NCBI GenBank assembly: GCA_023512835.1
Contig: CM042091.1
Location: forward strand, 44,158,107 to 44,222,106
Direction: 5' to 3'
DNA length: 64,000 nt
From: Taxillus chinensis
Lineage: Eukaryota; Streptophyta; Magnoliopsida; Santalales; Loranthaceae
Below the pieces are notes generated by a model. That model was not told the origin of the DNA. It searched no databases and worked only from the letters and a program-made list of their open reading frames with translations. The position numbers and the translations under genes are program-made. Positions 32,143 through 43,518 of this stretch are shown in pieces. Position 1 is the first letter of the stretch; every line of letters begins with the position of its first letter.

Positions 32143-32600
32143 GATCAATGGAAGTTTATTCTGAATGATTGAAGCTTAATCCAGATCAATGGAAGGCTCG
32201 GATCCTTACTCCGTATTAGTGGAAGCTGAGTCTGGATCAATGGAAGGCTCGGATCCTTACTCTGTCTCAGTGGAAGCTTAGTCCAGATCAATGGAAGGCT
32301 CGAATCCTTACTCTGTGTAAGTGGAAGCTTAGTCCAGATCAATGGAAGGCTTGGATCCGTACTCCGTGTCAGTGGAAGCTTAGTCCGGATCAATGGAAGG
32401 CTCGGATCCTTACTCTATATCAGTGGAAGCCTAGTCCGGATCAATGGAAGGCTCGGATCCTTACTCCATGTCAGTGGAAGCTTAGTCCGGATCAATGGAA
32501 GGCTCAGATCCTTACTCTGTGTAAGTGGAAGCTTAGTTCGGATCAATGGAAGGCTCGGATCCTTACTCCGTGTCAGTGAAAACTTAGTCCGGATCAATGA
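32143..32600. repeat. 51-bp satellite, about nine units
   Basis: GATCAATGGAAGG(CTCGGATCC) recurs at 32184, 32235, 32286, 32337, 32388, 32439, 32490 and 32541, with GATCAATGATG at 32592. The period is exactly 51 bp and no unit changes length; a partial unit at 32143 is 41 bp away. On the minus strand each unit contains CGGAGTAAGGATCC-like sequence, similar to the motif iterated in the Sirevirus LTR at 44870-45420. Confidence 0.92.
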
Positions 32601-32639
32601 TGTCCCAGATTTGACCACAATGCTCCGGATTTGACCATT

Positions 32640-34430
32640 ACTCTTTTTTAAAAACTTTTAATTACCCTTTCAACTCCCACCCAAAATGCCAAAATGAACG
32701 AACTTTTGGGGATTGTTTGGGAAGACCCATATTCACCTAAATAGTCTTTTTGGAGAATCTTCGCATGATCACATTGTTGGATTGGGTGCCCTAGACCCAA
32801 CCACTGTACATGTATATCTGGGGATTTCGTTGTATTACACATTATGTGTTTATATATTTATCAGTGTATGTTTATTATTCTTCCGCGTTCACATACACGA
32901 TAATGTTCATAATATTTTGTCGCATCAATCGGTTATAGTAGTCCCTGCTATAATGAGAACCTATTGGATGTTATGACAATATCTTAAACTATATGTCCTA
33001 TGGTCTAGATACATCTCTCTGATTGGACACAGAAGATGTCTGACTATCTGGTGTTGGGGGCTTATAATCATTGAAACACTTTCTCATAGTGTTCGCACTT
33101 GGTGATCTCCAAGTTTGGGAGTTCATGAGCACTGACCCGTTAATGAGAACGGCACATCAAGATGCCATTGATCGTTCTCAACTACAGACGTGTGTATTGG
33201 TCCTCTGACTTGATCTCCAAGTTTGTGTTAGGTATGTCATGACTGGTATGACAATAACAGATGGGCCAAGAGAGGATTTGTCCCTTCCAAGTTATGGAAG
33301 ATGACATCACTGGCTCTTTGACTTGATGGTAGTGTCTGTACTGAAATCCATGGCCATGGTGTTCCAGACAAGTCCATCAGAAAGTCAAAGAAAAATATAA
33401 CAAGGAATAGGACTGATGGCATAGGTATGCATTCCGCTTGTTGCGATATCCGAGACAAAAGGATTAAAATACATAGTGAGCGTTTGTAGGAGGCTGTCGA
33501 CTTATACGATATATCTTATCCTTTTTGGTCGCCGTGTCATGTTGCTAGACAACGTTCACGGACTATGGTGGGACCATAGCCATTAAGGAGGAACCTAGAG
33601 GGTCACACAATAGTGTATTTGGTAGGTCCAGTAGTTCAGTGGAACTACACAAAGCAATCGGTCCAGTTTGATTCAAGTTCGGAATCAATAAGAGCCCGGA
33701 TTGCTAGATCGACTCAAAATCACTATTCGAGCCAGAATAAGTGATTCGGATCATCGTTTGGGAATTCTAAGGGCATATCCGAATTCAGGAGATTGCTACG
33801 GTCGAATGTGTCCAGTTTGGGATTTTTCAGCGCTCGGGTTCCAGTGGGGCCCACACGGGCATAGATGGGGCCCACACGAGATGAGACGAGAGGGGACATA
33901 TGTCACACCATGTGGAAACATGGGTGGCCCATGTTTTTGGTTTATTAGGGCCTATTTTCAAAGGGTTACATCTAGGTTTGAAATAGGTGGCTAATAAAAC
34001 AAAATAAATGATAAAATAGTATTATTTTATTAATAATGGGACTTTGGCATATATTATTAAGGGGAGTGAGAGGAAATTCGTGGGATCAATCTTTTGGGTG
34101 ATTTGGAGAACAAAGAACTCATTCTCCCACTTCTCTCCTCTCTCCCTTTCTCACCCTTGCTTCTAAGTTGCAGATTAAGTAGGAAACAACCCGTTTTGCT
34201 GTACGCTGCAACAGGTGGAGCAATAGGTTGATCAAACAGATGAATCCGTGGAGTCTTTACGCTCATGCTAGCACCTGAATGAGGGATGAGACGTTCGTGG
34301 ACCGCCGGTGCACGTGGACTGCTCTAGAGAGCTCCTGGTTTGGAGTTTCTGCACCGACGAGCACAGATACTGCCGAAAATTACGAGTATGTAATTTTTTG
34401 TTTTGCTTTTTTAAAATTTCAATTAAACAT
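32640..34430. other. Unassigned block inside the TAT-like LTR
   Basis: No ORF with recognisable motifs. It has no counterpart in the first TAT-like LTR. A possible LTR-style start TGTTGGATTGGGTGCC is at about 32775, but no matching end or duplication was found. It contains a CCCACACGGGC / CCCACACGAGA duplication near 33850 and an AT-rich stretch near 34000-34050. It could be an insertion of an old copia-like LTR, which remains a guess. Confidence 0.3.
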
Positions 34431-34922
34431 CTCTAGATGAAGGTTCCACCTCTTAGGATGCCGTGTATAAAATTTCATAATTTTATACGGCCGTTTAGGA
34501 CCCGAACGGCACGCTTCCGCTGCGCACGGAACCTACACACATATCTGGGTACTTTGACCAGGGGCATTGAGCATCTTTTGTCAAGTTTGACTTTTTCCAA
34601 CGCATATTATTTTGGCCATAACTTCTTTATTTTAAGTCAGAATTGGGCCCCGTCAAGTGCGTTAATCTCCAAATTTCATTGTCTATCATCTGGTGTTGGT
34701 CTTGGGATACTTTAGGGACTTGTAATAGAGATTATCAATTTTGGGCTTCCTTGTTCGTGTCAATGTATCCATCTTGTGCAAATTGGGGTTAACATCAACT
34801 CTAAACCATTCCTTGGTCGTGAGGAATCTTTAAGAACCTGTTCAACAAGGTATATTGCATTGACAGATGAGTATATAAAAATAGGGTTAGTATGTCCAAC
34901 CCGAACAAAATGGGATCCAACA

Positions 34923-35773
34923 TTACCATCTTACATATACCATTTCACCATAATTTAGAGTAGAGAAAGGAGATTTAAAGAAGGTTTGTGTATCAACTTC
35001 AGCTTGAAAGCATTCCACTTGGAAAATAAGATCAACCTTAGAAATCCTTGGTCAAAATAGGCAAGTTATTTTTTTAGTATTCTTTCAAATCCAAGTGTTA
35101 TAATTCTTTTGTCTTCAAACAAAATATGACAGCTTTAAACGACAACAAAACCCTTGATTGTGTTAGGATGGAGATTGATTTAATAGATTAAAATTGTAAT
35201 GTTTTAGTTTAATCTTTTTTCCCTTATGATTGTTTATTGAATATCTTGGGTTTAAAACATAAAATGAACTTGGCTACTTCATTTTATCATCATAGATTTA
35301 TGTGAAGGATTGAAAAATGAAACATAATTACTAGAAAAGTCAAGATAATCAAACTAGGGATTATATAATTTGCAAAAGCCAGTCTAAAACCTAGAAGATC
35401 AAGTTAAGAGTGGGTATGGTGCTAGTTTTAGACTAAACAACCCAAAACTTAAAAGGTCACCTATCTCTCATGCTAGGATGTACACAGAATTATGACACTT
35501 AAAAAGGGCTAATTCATGCATTAGAGGTTAGGTATTAAACATGATCACAATGAATGAATTAAATTGAACTAAGGCATAATCTTTGGAAAAACACATCAAT
35601 TGAAATCTTAACTCCAATCTCCTTCATAAATTGAATTTCTCTTTACTTTAAAAAGTATTTTCTATCCCTCACATCTTCTAAAGCAATTATTTAAATTTAG
35701 TTTTGTGTTTATATCATTCCAACCAAAATCACCTTCTACGCTAGTTTAAAATTTCCAAATTCTTCTTCCTTCC
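34923..35773. other. AT-rich intergenic sequence, no gene seen
   Basis: Stops in all frames, no repeats longer than about 20 bases noticed, and no termini of known element classes. It ends at the target duplication of the hAT-type element. Confidence 0.5.
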
Positions 35774-35781
35774 CTTGGGTT
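35774..35781 (+). repeat. 8-bp target site duplication, left (hAT-type element)
   Basis: CTTGGGTT, identical to 38123-38130. Eight bases is diagnostic of hAT transposition. Confidence 0.85.
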
Positions 35782-36306
35782 TAGGCATGGCAACGGGTCA
35801 GGTCAGGCTTGGGTATTGACTGACCAGATCTGACCCAAAATTTCACAGCCGCCCTGAACCCGACCCGACCTGACTCGCCAGTTTGGACACTTTGGCTCAG
35901 ATCAGGTTGGAGCGAGTTGAGTCAAGACAAAGTTTTTTAACTTAGTTTTGTTTTAAAATATCGGGTCGGGGCAGGTCTGTAATGACCCGTGTTTGGGGTT
36001 CTGGCAGTTAACCGTATGATGGAGTGCACATCGAGGGATGTGAATATCAGTACGATGACGTATGCATCAAATAGAGAGTTTTGACTGTGAGTGGGCCCGA
36101 TTTGGAGTCAGAGCCCCGAAAGGGTAATTTTAAGATTTTTGTGGTGTGGTCGGGTGACTTTGTATTTGTGGTCTTATTTGGAAAAATAAATCTCAGTACA
36201 GTGATGTACTCATCAAATGGAGCGTTTTAAGAGTAATTGGGCTTGATTTGAAGTCGGGACCCTATGAGGGTAATTTTGATATTTTAATGAATTAAATGTG
36301 GGAAAG

Positions 36307-36314
36307 TATAAATA
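36307..36314 (+). promoter_or_regulatory. TATA box of LTR D
   Basis: TATAAATA, about 135 nt before the predicted donor, as in LTR C. Confidence 0.55.
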
Positions 36315-36446
36315 GGGTAGTGAAGAACCCAAATCCCTAATTGTCTTACGTTCTTGCCTTTCTAGAGAGAGAAAGAGGAGAGGAGAGAGAAAGAGAAAGG
36401 AGAAAGCGAAATTGGCGATCTGGAGCTCAAATCGACCAAAGTCAAG

Positions 36447-37736
36447 GTAGGGATTCGTTCTTCTCACTCCTATGTTATTGATTTTGCTTGCTAGAGTAGC
36501 TAAAACATGTGAATTAACCCCCAATTCGTGGAATTGGAAGTATGAACCTTAGAGTTTGAGAAACTCGATTTATGTTGTTTTGGTATGTATTGATGTTATT
36601 TTGGAAGCCTAAGGTGGCTAGGATGAGTTAGAAAGCCATTTGTGGGATGAATTAGTGCTTAAAAATGGAGATTTAATGGGTATAATTGGGTTTCGGGACA
36701 AAATCAGGAAGACCGCAGTCGACAGTTCACGACTGAGGAACTGCTTGAGGCTAACTTCGAGCAAAGTGTTGAGCAGAGCATCGAGCAGAGAGCTTAGAGT
36801 AGGAGTCTTGAGCAGAGTATAGCGTCAAGCAGTCTCGAGCAGGGTGTCTCGAGCAGTTGGGCAGTGCAGTTCTAGTGCAGTTCCAGTTTCACTGGACTGG
36901 ACTATTTACATTGTTAAGTTATAATGTAAATAAGGAAATACCCCCCGTTTGGATTCAAAGAAAAATACTAGAAAATTAAATTCCACTCCTTCAAAATATG
37001 AAAATTGGGAATTAATACTGAATTCCGGAAAAATCCAGTTTTTGGTCCAAGGTGACCATTTGCGCACCTAGGTTAGACCTCTCAGAAAAATCCCCAAAAA
37101 TCAAATTATCTTAGTTAAGATATGGGGAGTCAATGTCGGGACTTTTTATTTCAAGAAAATAGCTTCTATGAAAATCCTCTCTCTTGGTCAAGACTTGAGG
37201 AAAGAGTTGTGAAGACTGGCCTCTGTAACAAAGAGAGTATGTGAACCTGACACCTGAGTGGTCATGTAGGCCTGCGAGACTACCTTGTTAAGCCTGGGAG
37301 GCTACTGTTGAGGGCTTGAGAGGTGAGATTTGTTTGAAGCCTAAGAGGCTACTGTACCTGAGAGGTAATACTGTACCTGTGAGGTCATACTATACCTGAG
37401 AGGTAAGATTGTGTTTGGGAGCCAATGCTGTGCCTGAAGGGCAATACTGTACCTGAGAGGTAAGATTGCGCCTGAGAGGCAATGCTGTACCCGAGGGGCA
37501 ATACTGTGCTGGGGGGGGGGGGCAACATGGTGTCTGAGAGGCAATGTTTGTGATTACCTGGAAGGCTTTCTATATATTAAATGTGTGTGTACATGATTGA
37601 GTTAGTAATGTATATGTAGCATTACACAAGCACATGCCTACACTAGTCAATGAGTTGGGATGGGTCGGGGAGACAAGATCCCTACTGAGCTGTGGTTGCT
37701 CACTCCTCCTGTTGTATTTGTTTTTATTTGTTTCAG
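36447..37736 (+). other. Predicted LTR intron, solo LTR D
   Basis: Donor CAAG|GTAGGGATTCG at 36447 and acceptor TTTATTTGTTTCAG ending at 37736 (1290 nt). The conserved block CTACTGAGCTGTGGTTGC lies about 50 nt before the acceptor. Confidence 0.48.
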
Positions 37737-38264
37737 GTGCTTACAAGAGCTAGGAGGTTCACCAAAGGTAAAAACCTTGTGTGTGTTTATTTGTTTTGTT
37801 GGATTATGAAAACTATGATGTAACCCCGTAAGGGAAAGAACATGTATGAATGTGTGTTTGTACTGTGCTTTGAAATGAGATTTTTGTATATGTATTATAT
37901 GGTTTAGGGATGACACCCTTGCTAAGGTCCCTTTCTCGGTGTTCTCACAAACCCCTTATCCCTTTGGGTGCGGGCATGGGGATTCACTAGCTGGTTTCTG
38001 CGGGTTGGAAATCCAGGGTGTAACAGGGTTGGGCTCGGGTAGCCCGACCCGATAGCATGTCGTGGCGGGGCAAACCGGGTCGAGGCAGCCCAGGGCAGGG
38101 CAGGGCAAAATTGCCAACCTTACTTGGGTTCGATCACCGGACTTAAGATGATTTGTTCATGTTCTGTTTACGTTATGAGTATCTTATGCGGTTGAAATGC
38201 TAATTATGGACTATTTATACATTCCCATAACATTGCACTTATTAGCACTATTATGTAGAAGTTT

Positions 38265-38619
38265 AGGAGATATGATTCTTATTGAGCTGTGTTTGCTCAC
38301 CCCTTCTGTTATATTATTGTTTTTTTAGGTCCCTAACGGAATTAGGCGAAACACCAAGGTAAAGACTTTAAGTTATTATTTTGTTATTTGTTCTCATTCT
38401 ATATTGAGTTGTTCTAAGGAACTGATGTAACCCCACGTGAGGAATGATGTAAAAGAGACTTGAATTGGTAATAAACAAGTGGTTTGATTTGTGGATACTT
38501 GAAATGTTTGTTTGAGGTTTTTTGTGTGGCTTGTTGTTTAACCCGACCCCTTGCCCACTAAGTGGGTAAGTGAAATCACTAATCGGTTTCCTCGAGTTGA
38601 AAATCTAGGGCGCGCCACA
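38265..38619 (+). repeat. LTR fragment E (3' third of a gypsy LTR)
   Basis: Contains TTATTGAGCTGTGTTTGCTCACCC, an acceptor-like T tract ending at TTTTTTAG (38328), and an LTR-type end GGGCGCGCCACA (38619). It matches the last part of LTRs C and D but not closely. The 5' part is missing, and 38131-38264 has no recognisable content. Confidence 0.62.
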
Positions 38620-39373
38620 TTGCTTCCCGCAGGATGCGGCATCTTCACCTTGACGCCCCTACTCATCCAATGTCAACATGTTGGTTATCGCTTTCCTACA
38701 TGCCGCAACACCTTTGCGTCGATGTTCCCTGCTCACCCAATGTCTAATGGATAAGAGGATTCCAAGATCGCCTAGCGTGCTCCTTCGTACCCCCTTGCCC
38801 AAATCTATATCACACTTTATGATACTTCACCTCTGTGGATGCGAAGCATGCAAAATACTACCGGTCTACTCACCTTTGTGAACTCCCCTCATTGGGATCA
38901 TGCTTACTCGTCAGAGTGCTCAGCGAGTCTTTAAGATACAGGCCGACTCGGCTCTAATACTACTTGTCATGGGGATAGATTTCCTACGTCTCTCAACCCG
39001 TTGTGGCACTTAGTTTTCCTTCACTCTGTCCGCTAAGTTAAGCCTTTGAGAGTTGAAATGCACGTAAACTGGTTTTCGCCCTACCATCGGATTCATTAGG
39101 AAAACGGCTCTAATTCTCTACCAATTTGTGTAAGAATGGTCAAATTCTTTCTTCAACGTCAAGTCCTTAACTAGCAGTGTGTTCTCTACATTCAATCGGG
39201 TCAGTACGACTGAACTCCAAAAAGAGATCCATTCGTTCTCTGCACACGAACTATTTGGAGCCGTCCGCTGCGCATCATCTACACTTTCAACAAGCCCCTC
39301 CCTACAAGTAGCACGAATATAATTCTGTATTGTGCAACCGAGAGACGTCCCTCCTGGAACTTGGGCCGTGACA
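38620..39373 (-). mobile_element. Chromovirus 5' LTR with leader fragment (L/R-related)
   Basis: On minus, an LTR at 39373-38965 starts TGTCACGGCCCAAG and ends ATCCCCATGACA. A degraded PBS at 38962-38951 (TAGTATTAGAGC for TGGTATCAGAGC) and about 330 bp of leader follow. The LTR is 409 bp, with ends and length like those of elements L and R. No gag frame is retained. Confidence 0.62.
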
Positions 39374-39464
39374 TGTGCCTATTCATCACCTATACAAAAT
39401 TGTGTAATCTAATTATTTAGATTATTGTTTTTTTATCGGTAATAAGAGATTTATTCTTATATTT

Positions 39465-39466
<2 letters not shown>

Positions 39467-39500
<34 letters not shown>
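39467..39500. repeat. (GA)n microsatellite
   Basis: A run of about 17 GA dinucleotides. 39374-39626 around it holds no other feature that I can identify. Confidence 0.9.
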
Positions 39501-39502
<2 letters not shown>

Positions 39503-39626
39503 GGTGGCGGTGGTAAACCCTTGCCAAATACTCAAACAAGTAATCGTATGAACGTGACATGATCAAATTACTTTAATTAGTCGAATACAGTAAAGTAAAT
39601 ATGAGTAGCGAATCTAAGTACATTTA

Positions 39627-40296
39627 GAGCGTGTTTGGTGAGTGTTTTGAAAACTGATTTTCTGTATTTTAATGCAGAAAATGACTTTAAATTTATGTTT
39701 GGTTTGCGTTTTTGCTTTGCGTTTTCGAAAAAAAATGAGTTCGAAAACAAAAAAAATGAAAACATCGCAAAGATGTTTTCGTTTGTTCTCCCCCTGTTTT
39801 CAGTCAATGGGTCCACGCTACCTCCTGCACGCTGTGTCGATGACGCCCCCAACCCTCTCTGCACACTACGTCGACGATGCCCCCAGCCCTCCCGCTGCAA
39901 CGGCGCCGCCCGATCTGGAGCGCCAGCACCCCTGCGACCTCCCTTGGTGACAGATCCCCCCACGTGACGCAGCGACCGCCTTGCGACAGCACTTCCTGCA
40001 ACAGATCTGCCGCTGCGACAGGTCGCCCCGGCAACGGATCTCCCCCGGCGATGGATCGTCCTCCCTCCTCCCCTCCCCCCTCCCGCGCTGCCCGCTGCAA
40101 CGACGGCCTCCTAGTTCCCTGCTGTCCGCTGTGATTCCCCCTCAGCCCCCTCGTCCACCGAACCAAAATACAGTTTTCAATTTTATCCAGAAAACAACTA
40201 CCAAACAAAAACAAGTATTTCTAATTACATAGAAAATAATTTTAAAATACAGTATTCAAAAAAATATTTTCAAAACAGAAAGCACCAAACATAGCC
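39627..40296. mobile_element. MITE-like unit enclosing a GC-rich island
   Basis: The ends form an imperfect inverted repeat: GCGTGTTTGGTGAGTGTTTTG at the left, and at the right, in inverse, GCTATGTTTGGTGCTTTCTG. Possible duplications CATTTAGAG and CATTTGAAA are imperfect. The outer 150 bp on each side are AT-rich, but 39790-40145 is strongly GC-rich, with repeated words such as CGACGATGCCCCCAGCC and CGGCAACGGATC. Open frames exist on both strands there, but none has known motifs. It may be a captured gene fragment in a Mutator- or hAT-like element. Confidence 0.5.
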
Positions 40297-41247
40297 ATTT
40301 GAAATGGTTATTTACACGTGAGGAAACAAGAAAAGCGGCCTTCTGGGGTGGGTGAGAAGCTGGCATATGTCGGTCGCTTCTCTGACAGACGCTAGCGGGT
40401 GGGTTAGGTTCACCGAAAACTATCACCATATCAAAAGTTTTAAGGGTATAGCATAAAGTAAATAAATAAAAACTTTGAAGCACCAAATCATCCAAATGAT
40501 AGGTTATGATTCATCTAGCACCGTTCACCCAAATTCTCCTGTTTGTTGTTGGAATTTATTGCCTTTTTAAGGCAGTGTTTTGTTTCCGGGGGCTTGTAAC
40601 TTGGGTGTTTTGAATATTTTTATTTTTTTATTTTAATTTCAAATCTTATTATAATTAAAATTTAAATTTTAAAAATAAATCTACTTAGTATGAGTAAAAT
40701 GTAATTTAAATTTTTTTAAATCGAACTCTATAAAAATTAATAAAATATAAAATATAATAAACTTTCGATAGAAAAAATAAATTATTTAATTAATAAAGTA
40801 AAAAAATATATTTAAAAATAAAAAACAATTACATGTGTACTTAAGACTTCTATTTTAAAAAAAGAAACAAAACAAAACAAACATGCCATCCAGTTCTGTT
40901 TAGTTTTTGCATTCATGCCTCTTAATGCCATGTTTTTTGGTTATGTATTTGCAGACACATATGAAGGCTAAAATTCTAAACTGCAGAATAAAAGAATAAA
41001 AATTAAACTCTATCCAATCGATAAAACAAAACGTTGATCTTACATTCTTTATTTTGATAGTGGAAAAATGTGCTGTGAAGGGCTGTTGTCAAGCACTTAC
41101 CAGCATGCATTTGGCACACTCCCTACTTCATCAAGCTTACACAAACCGTATCAGTAAAACCGATTGAGGCTGTAAAAGTACCAAACAACATGGAAACATT
41201 TCGATATAAAAAGACTAAGGGAGAAATAAAATTTTTAAAAAATCTTT
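40297..41247. other. AT-rich spacer downstream of the CASP-like gene
   Basis: No gene seen. 40610-40860 is mostly A/T. The last ~200 bases (41050-41247) are probably the 3' untranslated region of the gene on minus; the exact end is not visible. Confidence 0.5.
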
Positions 41248-42303
41248 CTACTTCTTTGCTTCTTCCCCCTCCTTAGGTGGAAGTAAAGGAGGCTCATACA
41301 TGCTGAAGACCCTGTAGGCAGAGACCACGGCCACGACCAAGCAGCAGCAAAGGGACAAGATATGAAGCACTAGAGCTAGCTTCATTCTACTGCAAAATTT
41401 TCCGAAGGAACTGCACGCCTCACTCCACGAGATTTGCTTGTTCCCACTGTAGGCCAAATACAGTATCTCTGACACTGCAGCCCCTGATGTCACCATTAAG
41501 TATGCCACCACCTATACAATAACAATTTTTTTTGTGAAAAAATGTTGCTTATAGTAATTTTGGGAAGATTAAGGAACCCGCGTTCTATTGATTGTAGGGT
41601 CAACATGTATGAAGGAAGACCCAATCATGAGATCCAAGGCAAGGGCTAAAACAAAATGTAAACTTTTGACAGACCCAAAAGAACGTCAGCTAATCCAAAT
41701 AGATCTCATCAATCCAAACAGACTGTAAGTTCTATAAATTACTAATCAACTTATGAAACTGAAAAGGGTCGAGGTTTGTAACATTCTAATACAACAGCGG
41801 CGTTGCAGTATTTCTAAAATGGTCTACGCAAATAAGGAAATTCCAGGGACGGATCAAAGGAGAAACCTGATCAGAAACAAAGAAAAGCCAAGTTCTGGTC
41901 ACTAGGACTCTGATCCACGAAGAAGCAGCAGCGAATAAGGTATAGACAGCAGAGAGGACGCTGATAAAAACCATATATCTGCCACCCAAAAACAAAAGAC
42001 AAAAAACAAAAAAACCATATATTTGCTTAAGATGAAGAAAAATTGGGGGGGGGGGGGGAGGGGGGGTGGAATCACGGGAAACATGGGAATGGGATATGAG
42101 AACTGTATTGAATCTCACTTGAGACCAAGGAGGTTCCGAAATTCTAATTTCCCATAGCTGTCGTTTACTTCTTGGTTGGTCACAGTGAACCAAATGGAGA
42201 CAACATTGAGAGGGATCACAGAGAGCCTGAGGCTGAAATCAAGAAGCCTCAGGGAAGGTGGATGGTTCACTGAGGTGGATCCACTCTCGCTAACACTCCT
42301 CAT
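41248..42303 (-). CDS. CASP-like membrane protein (CASPL family, DUF588), three exons
   Basis: Exons on minus: 42303-42119, 41978-41867, 41511-41248; both introns have GT...AG ends, and together they encode 186 residues. CASP-like proteins are four-helix plasma-membrane proteins related to those that organise the Casparian strip domain. Seen here: a short cytoplasmic N-terminus, TM1 with the family-conserved Arg26 ([13 protein letters not shown]), TM2 (about 64-88), TM3 starting at the conserved Asp98 (VSDQVVAYLMV), an extracellular loop with [14 protein letters not shown]4 (about 143-167) and a Pro/Glu/Lys tail. Length and exon layout suit a CASPL2-type member. Start chosen at 42303, because the 61 codons upstream in frame (to 42486) do not resemble the family and are probably leader. 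Intron 1 holds a G-rich run on plus (42045-42067). It is the only intact host gene in the window. Confidence 0.9.
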
Positions 42304-43518
42304 GCTGGAACCAAAATCAATTACACTGAAAGTAGGAATCGGTCCAATGAATTGAAACCTTGAGGATTGGAGTGGCTTAAATAAATGGATACAGATGTTT
42401 TTGAAGGCAGAAAAAAAAACCTCAGTGTGAAAAGGAAAAGGGTGGAGCCCAGCTTCTGGGGTTGGCAGGCGCAGGCTAGTGGACACTCACTCGCGAGAAG
42501 CTACTATAGTTGTAGGCTTGTAGCTTCATATGAGTCCTTTTTCGACCGGTCGGAGAGAAATACCATATTTATAGGAATCGAATTATTTAAATTTGTGCTC
42601 AAAAATAAATATTTAATTCACCGGCTATTGAATTAATTTTCAACGATTTAATTTATTTTTGACTAATAAAATCGCTAAAATATTTCCCACCTGAACCAAG
42701 GAGAGTTCGGATCGTATGATGTAGAAATTTCCTGAGCAAAATTAGTACTTGATTTTATATTAAAAAAAATAGTATACGAGACATCAAAACAATATAATTT
42801 TGATATATATCGGAGCCTTAATAAAATAACAATTATCATCCGAAGTATGACCATAAATTATTGTGTATAATATGACACTGCGGGCACCCATTTTTAAAAG
42901 AAAAGCTTAAAACGAATAGCCAACTCCCTCATTCATGTAAAAACATAACTACTTAGAAAAATAAAAACATAACTACTTAGAAAAAAACAAATTATAGATG
43001 TTAACAAATTATAACCGTTATAAATTATAGATGAAAATCTAAATCTTCACAAGAAAAACACGTCTAATATTTTTGGTACTGAAATAGGGGGACTGGCAAT
43101 ATTTGGCTTATAAAAAAACTTAAGGATTTAATCGAGTATCATAATTGGGTTCATTACGCTGACAAGTTAATTCAACTTATTTAGTATTTTTATTGATTTA
43201 TATTTGTATTTACTTATTTTAATTGCTTAATCAGATTTCAAAAGAATTTAATAAGGATTATTTTTCAGCATAATAAATATTTATGAAATTAGGATTTTCT
43301 TAAAAAACAATGTATCCGATAAATTTAAAATTATTTATTAATGAAAAAAATTCATCTGGACTTATATTTTTTAAAAATAATTATATATATTTTTTTAAAA
43401 ATTATGTTCGCCAAGCCTTAAGTCTAGAACATTAAAATAAATATGAGTAAGTTTGTCTGTATTTGATAAATTCCTCCCTCAATGTTATTTGTGCTCATCA
43501 GTCGTGTCCTTGAATGCG
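42304..43518. other. Upstream region of the CASP-like gene, AT-rich, no gene seen
   Basis: The promoter should lie in 42304-42700 on minus. A TATA-like TATAAATATGG is at about 42566-42576 (minus). The remainder to 43518 is AT-rich with a direct repeat of ACATAACTACTTAGAAAAA (42945 and 42969) and no coding potential. Confidence 0.4.

Larger units (their letters stand above)
30705..34922 (-). repeat. TAT/Ogre-like LTR, second copy, with a central interruption
   Basis: The start TGTTGGATCCCATTTTG (34922, minus) and end beside the PBS (30705) match the LTR at 8238-10983. Homologous blocks at both ends include GGGTTCGGGAGTTAGTTATG...GGATTAGCACCC (30773-30815) and GTATGTCCAACCCGAAC (34890). No polypurine tract lies to its right, so this is a 5' LTR. 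The 4.2-kb length against 2.75 kb in the first copy is explained by the 51-bp satellite and the unassigned block at 32640-34430. Confidence 0.62.
35978..38025 (+). repeat. Solo LTR D (Tekay/Del-type gypsy)
   Basis: TGTAATGACCCGTG...GGGTGTAACA, 2048 bp, with no internal region. It is homologous to LTR C throughout: duplicated U3 module, TATA box, GA-rich leader, donor, the GCTTGCTAGAGTAGCTAAA block, GGAAATACCCCCC block and acceptor. Flanks are AGGTC (35973-35977) and GGGTT (38026-38030), which agree at three of five bases, so the duplication is decayed or absent. The repeat zone (37250-37550) is built of GCCTGAGAGGC / ACCTGAGAGGTAATACTG units and a 13-base G run near 37510. Confidence 0.87.
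35782..38122. mobile_element. hAT-type MITE, split by solo LTR D
   Basis: Terminal inverted repeats TAGGCATGGCAA (35782) and TTGCCAACCTTA (ending 38122), flanked by identical 8-bp duplications. The interior is rich in CGGGTCGGG/CCCGACCCG words, like the abundant plant MITEs that begin TAGGGGTGGCAA. Without the solo LTR it is about 290 bp and encodes nothing. Confidence 0.75.

Noticed and set aside
32145..32393. Minus-strand frame with a 17-residue repeat over the 51-bp satellite
   Set aside because: 51 is a multiple of three, so any open unit gives a periodic frame; no start or expression signal supports it.
33237..33458. 73-codon minus-strand frame in the unassigned block
   Set aside because: No recognisable motif, and flanking sequence shows no gene structure.
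42304..42486. In-frame upstream ATG extending the CASP-like protein by 61 residues
   Set aside because: The extension lacks similarity to the family, whose N-termini are short, so it is more likely leader sequence.
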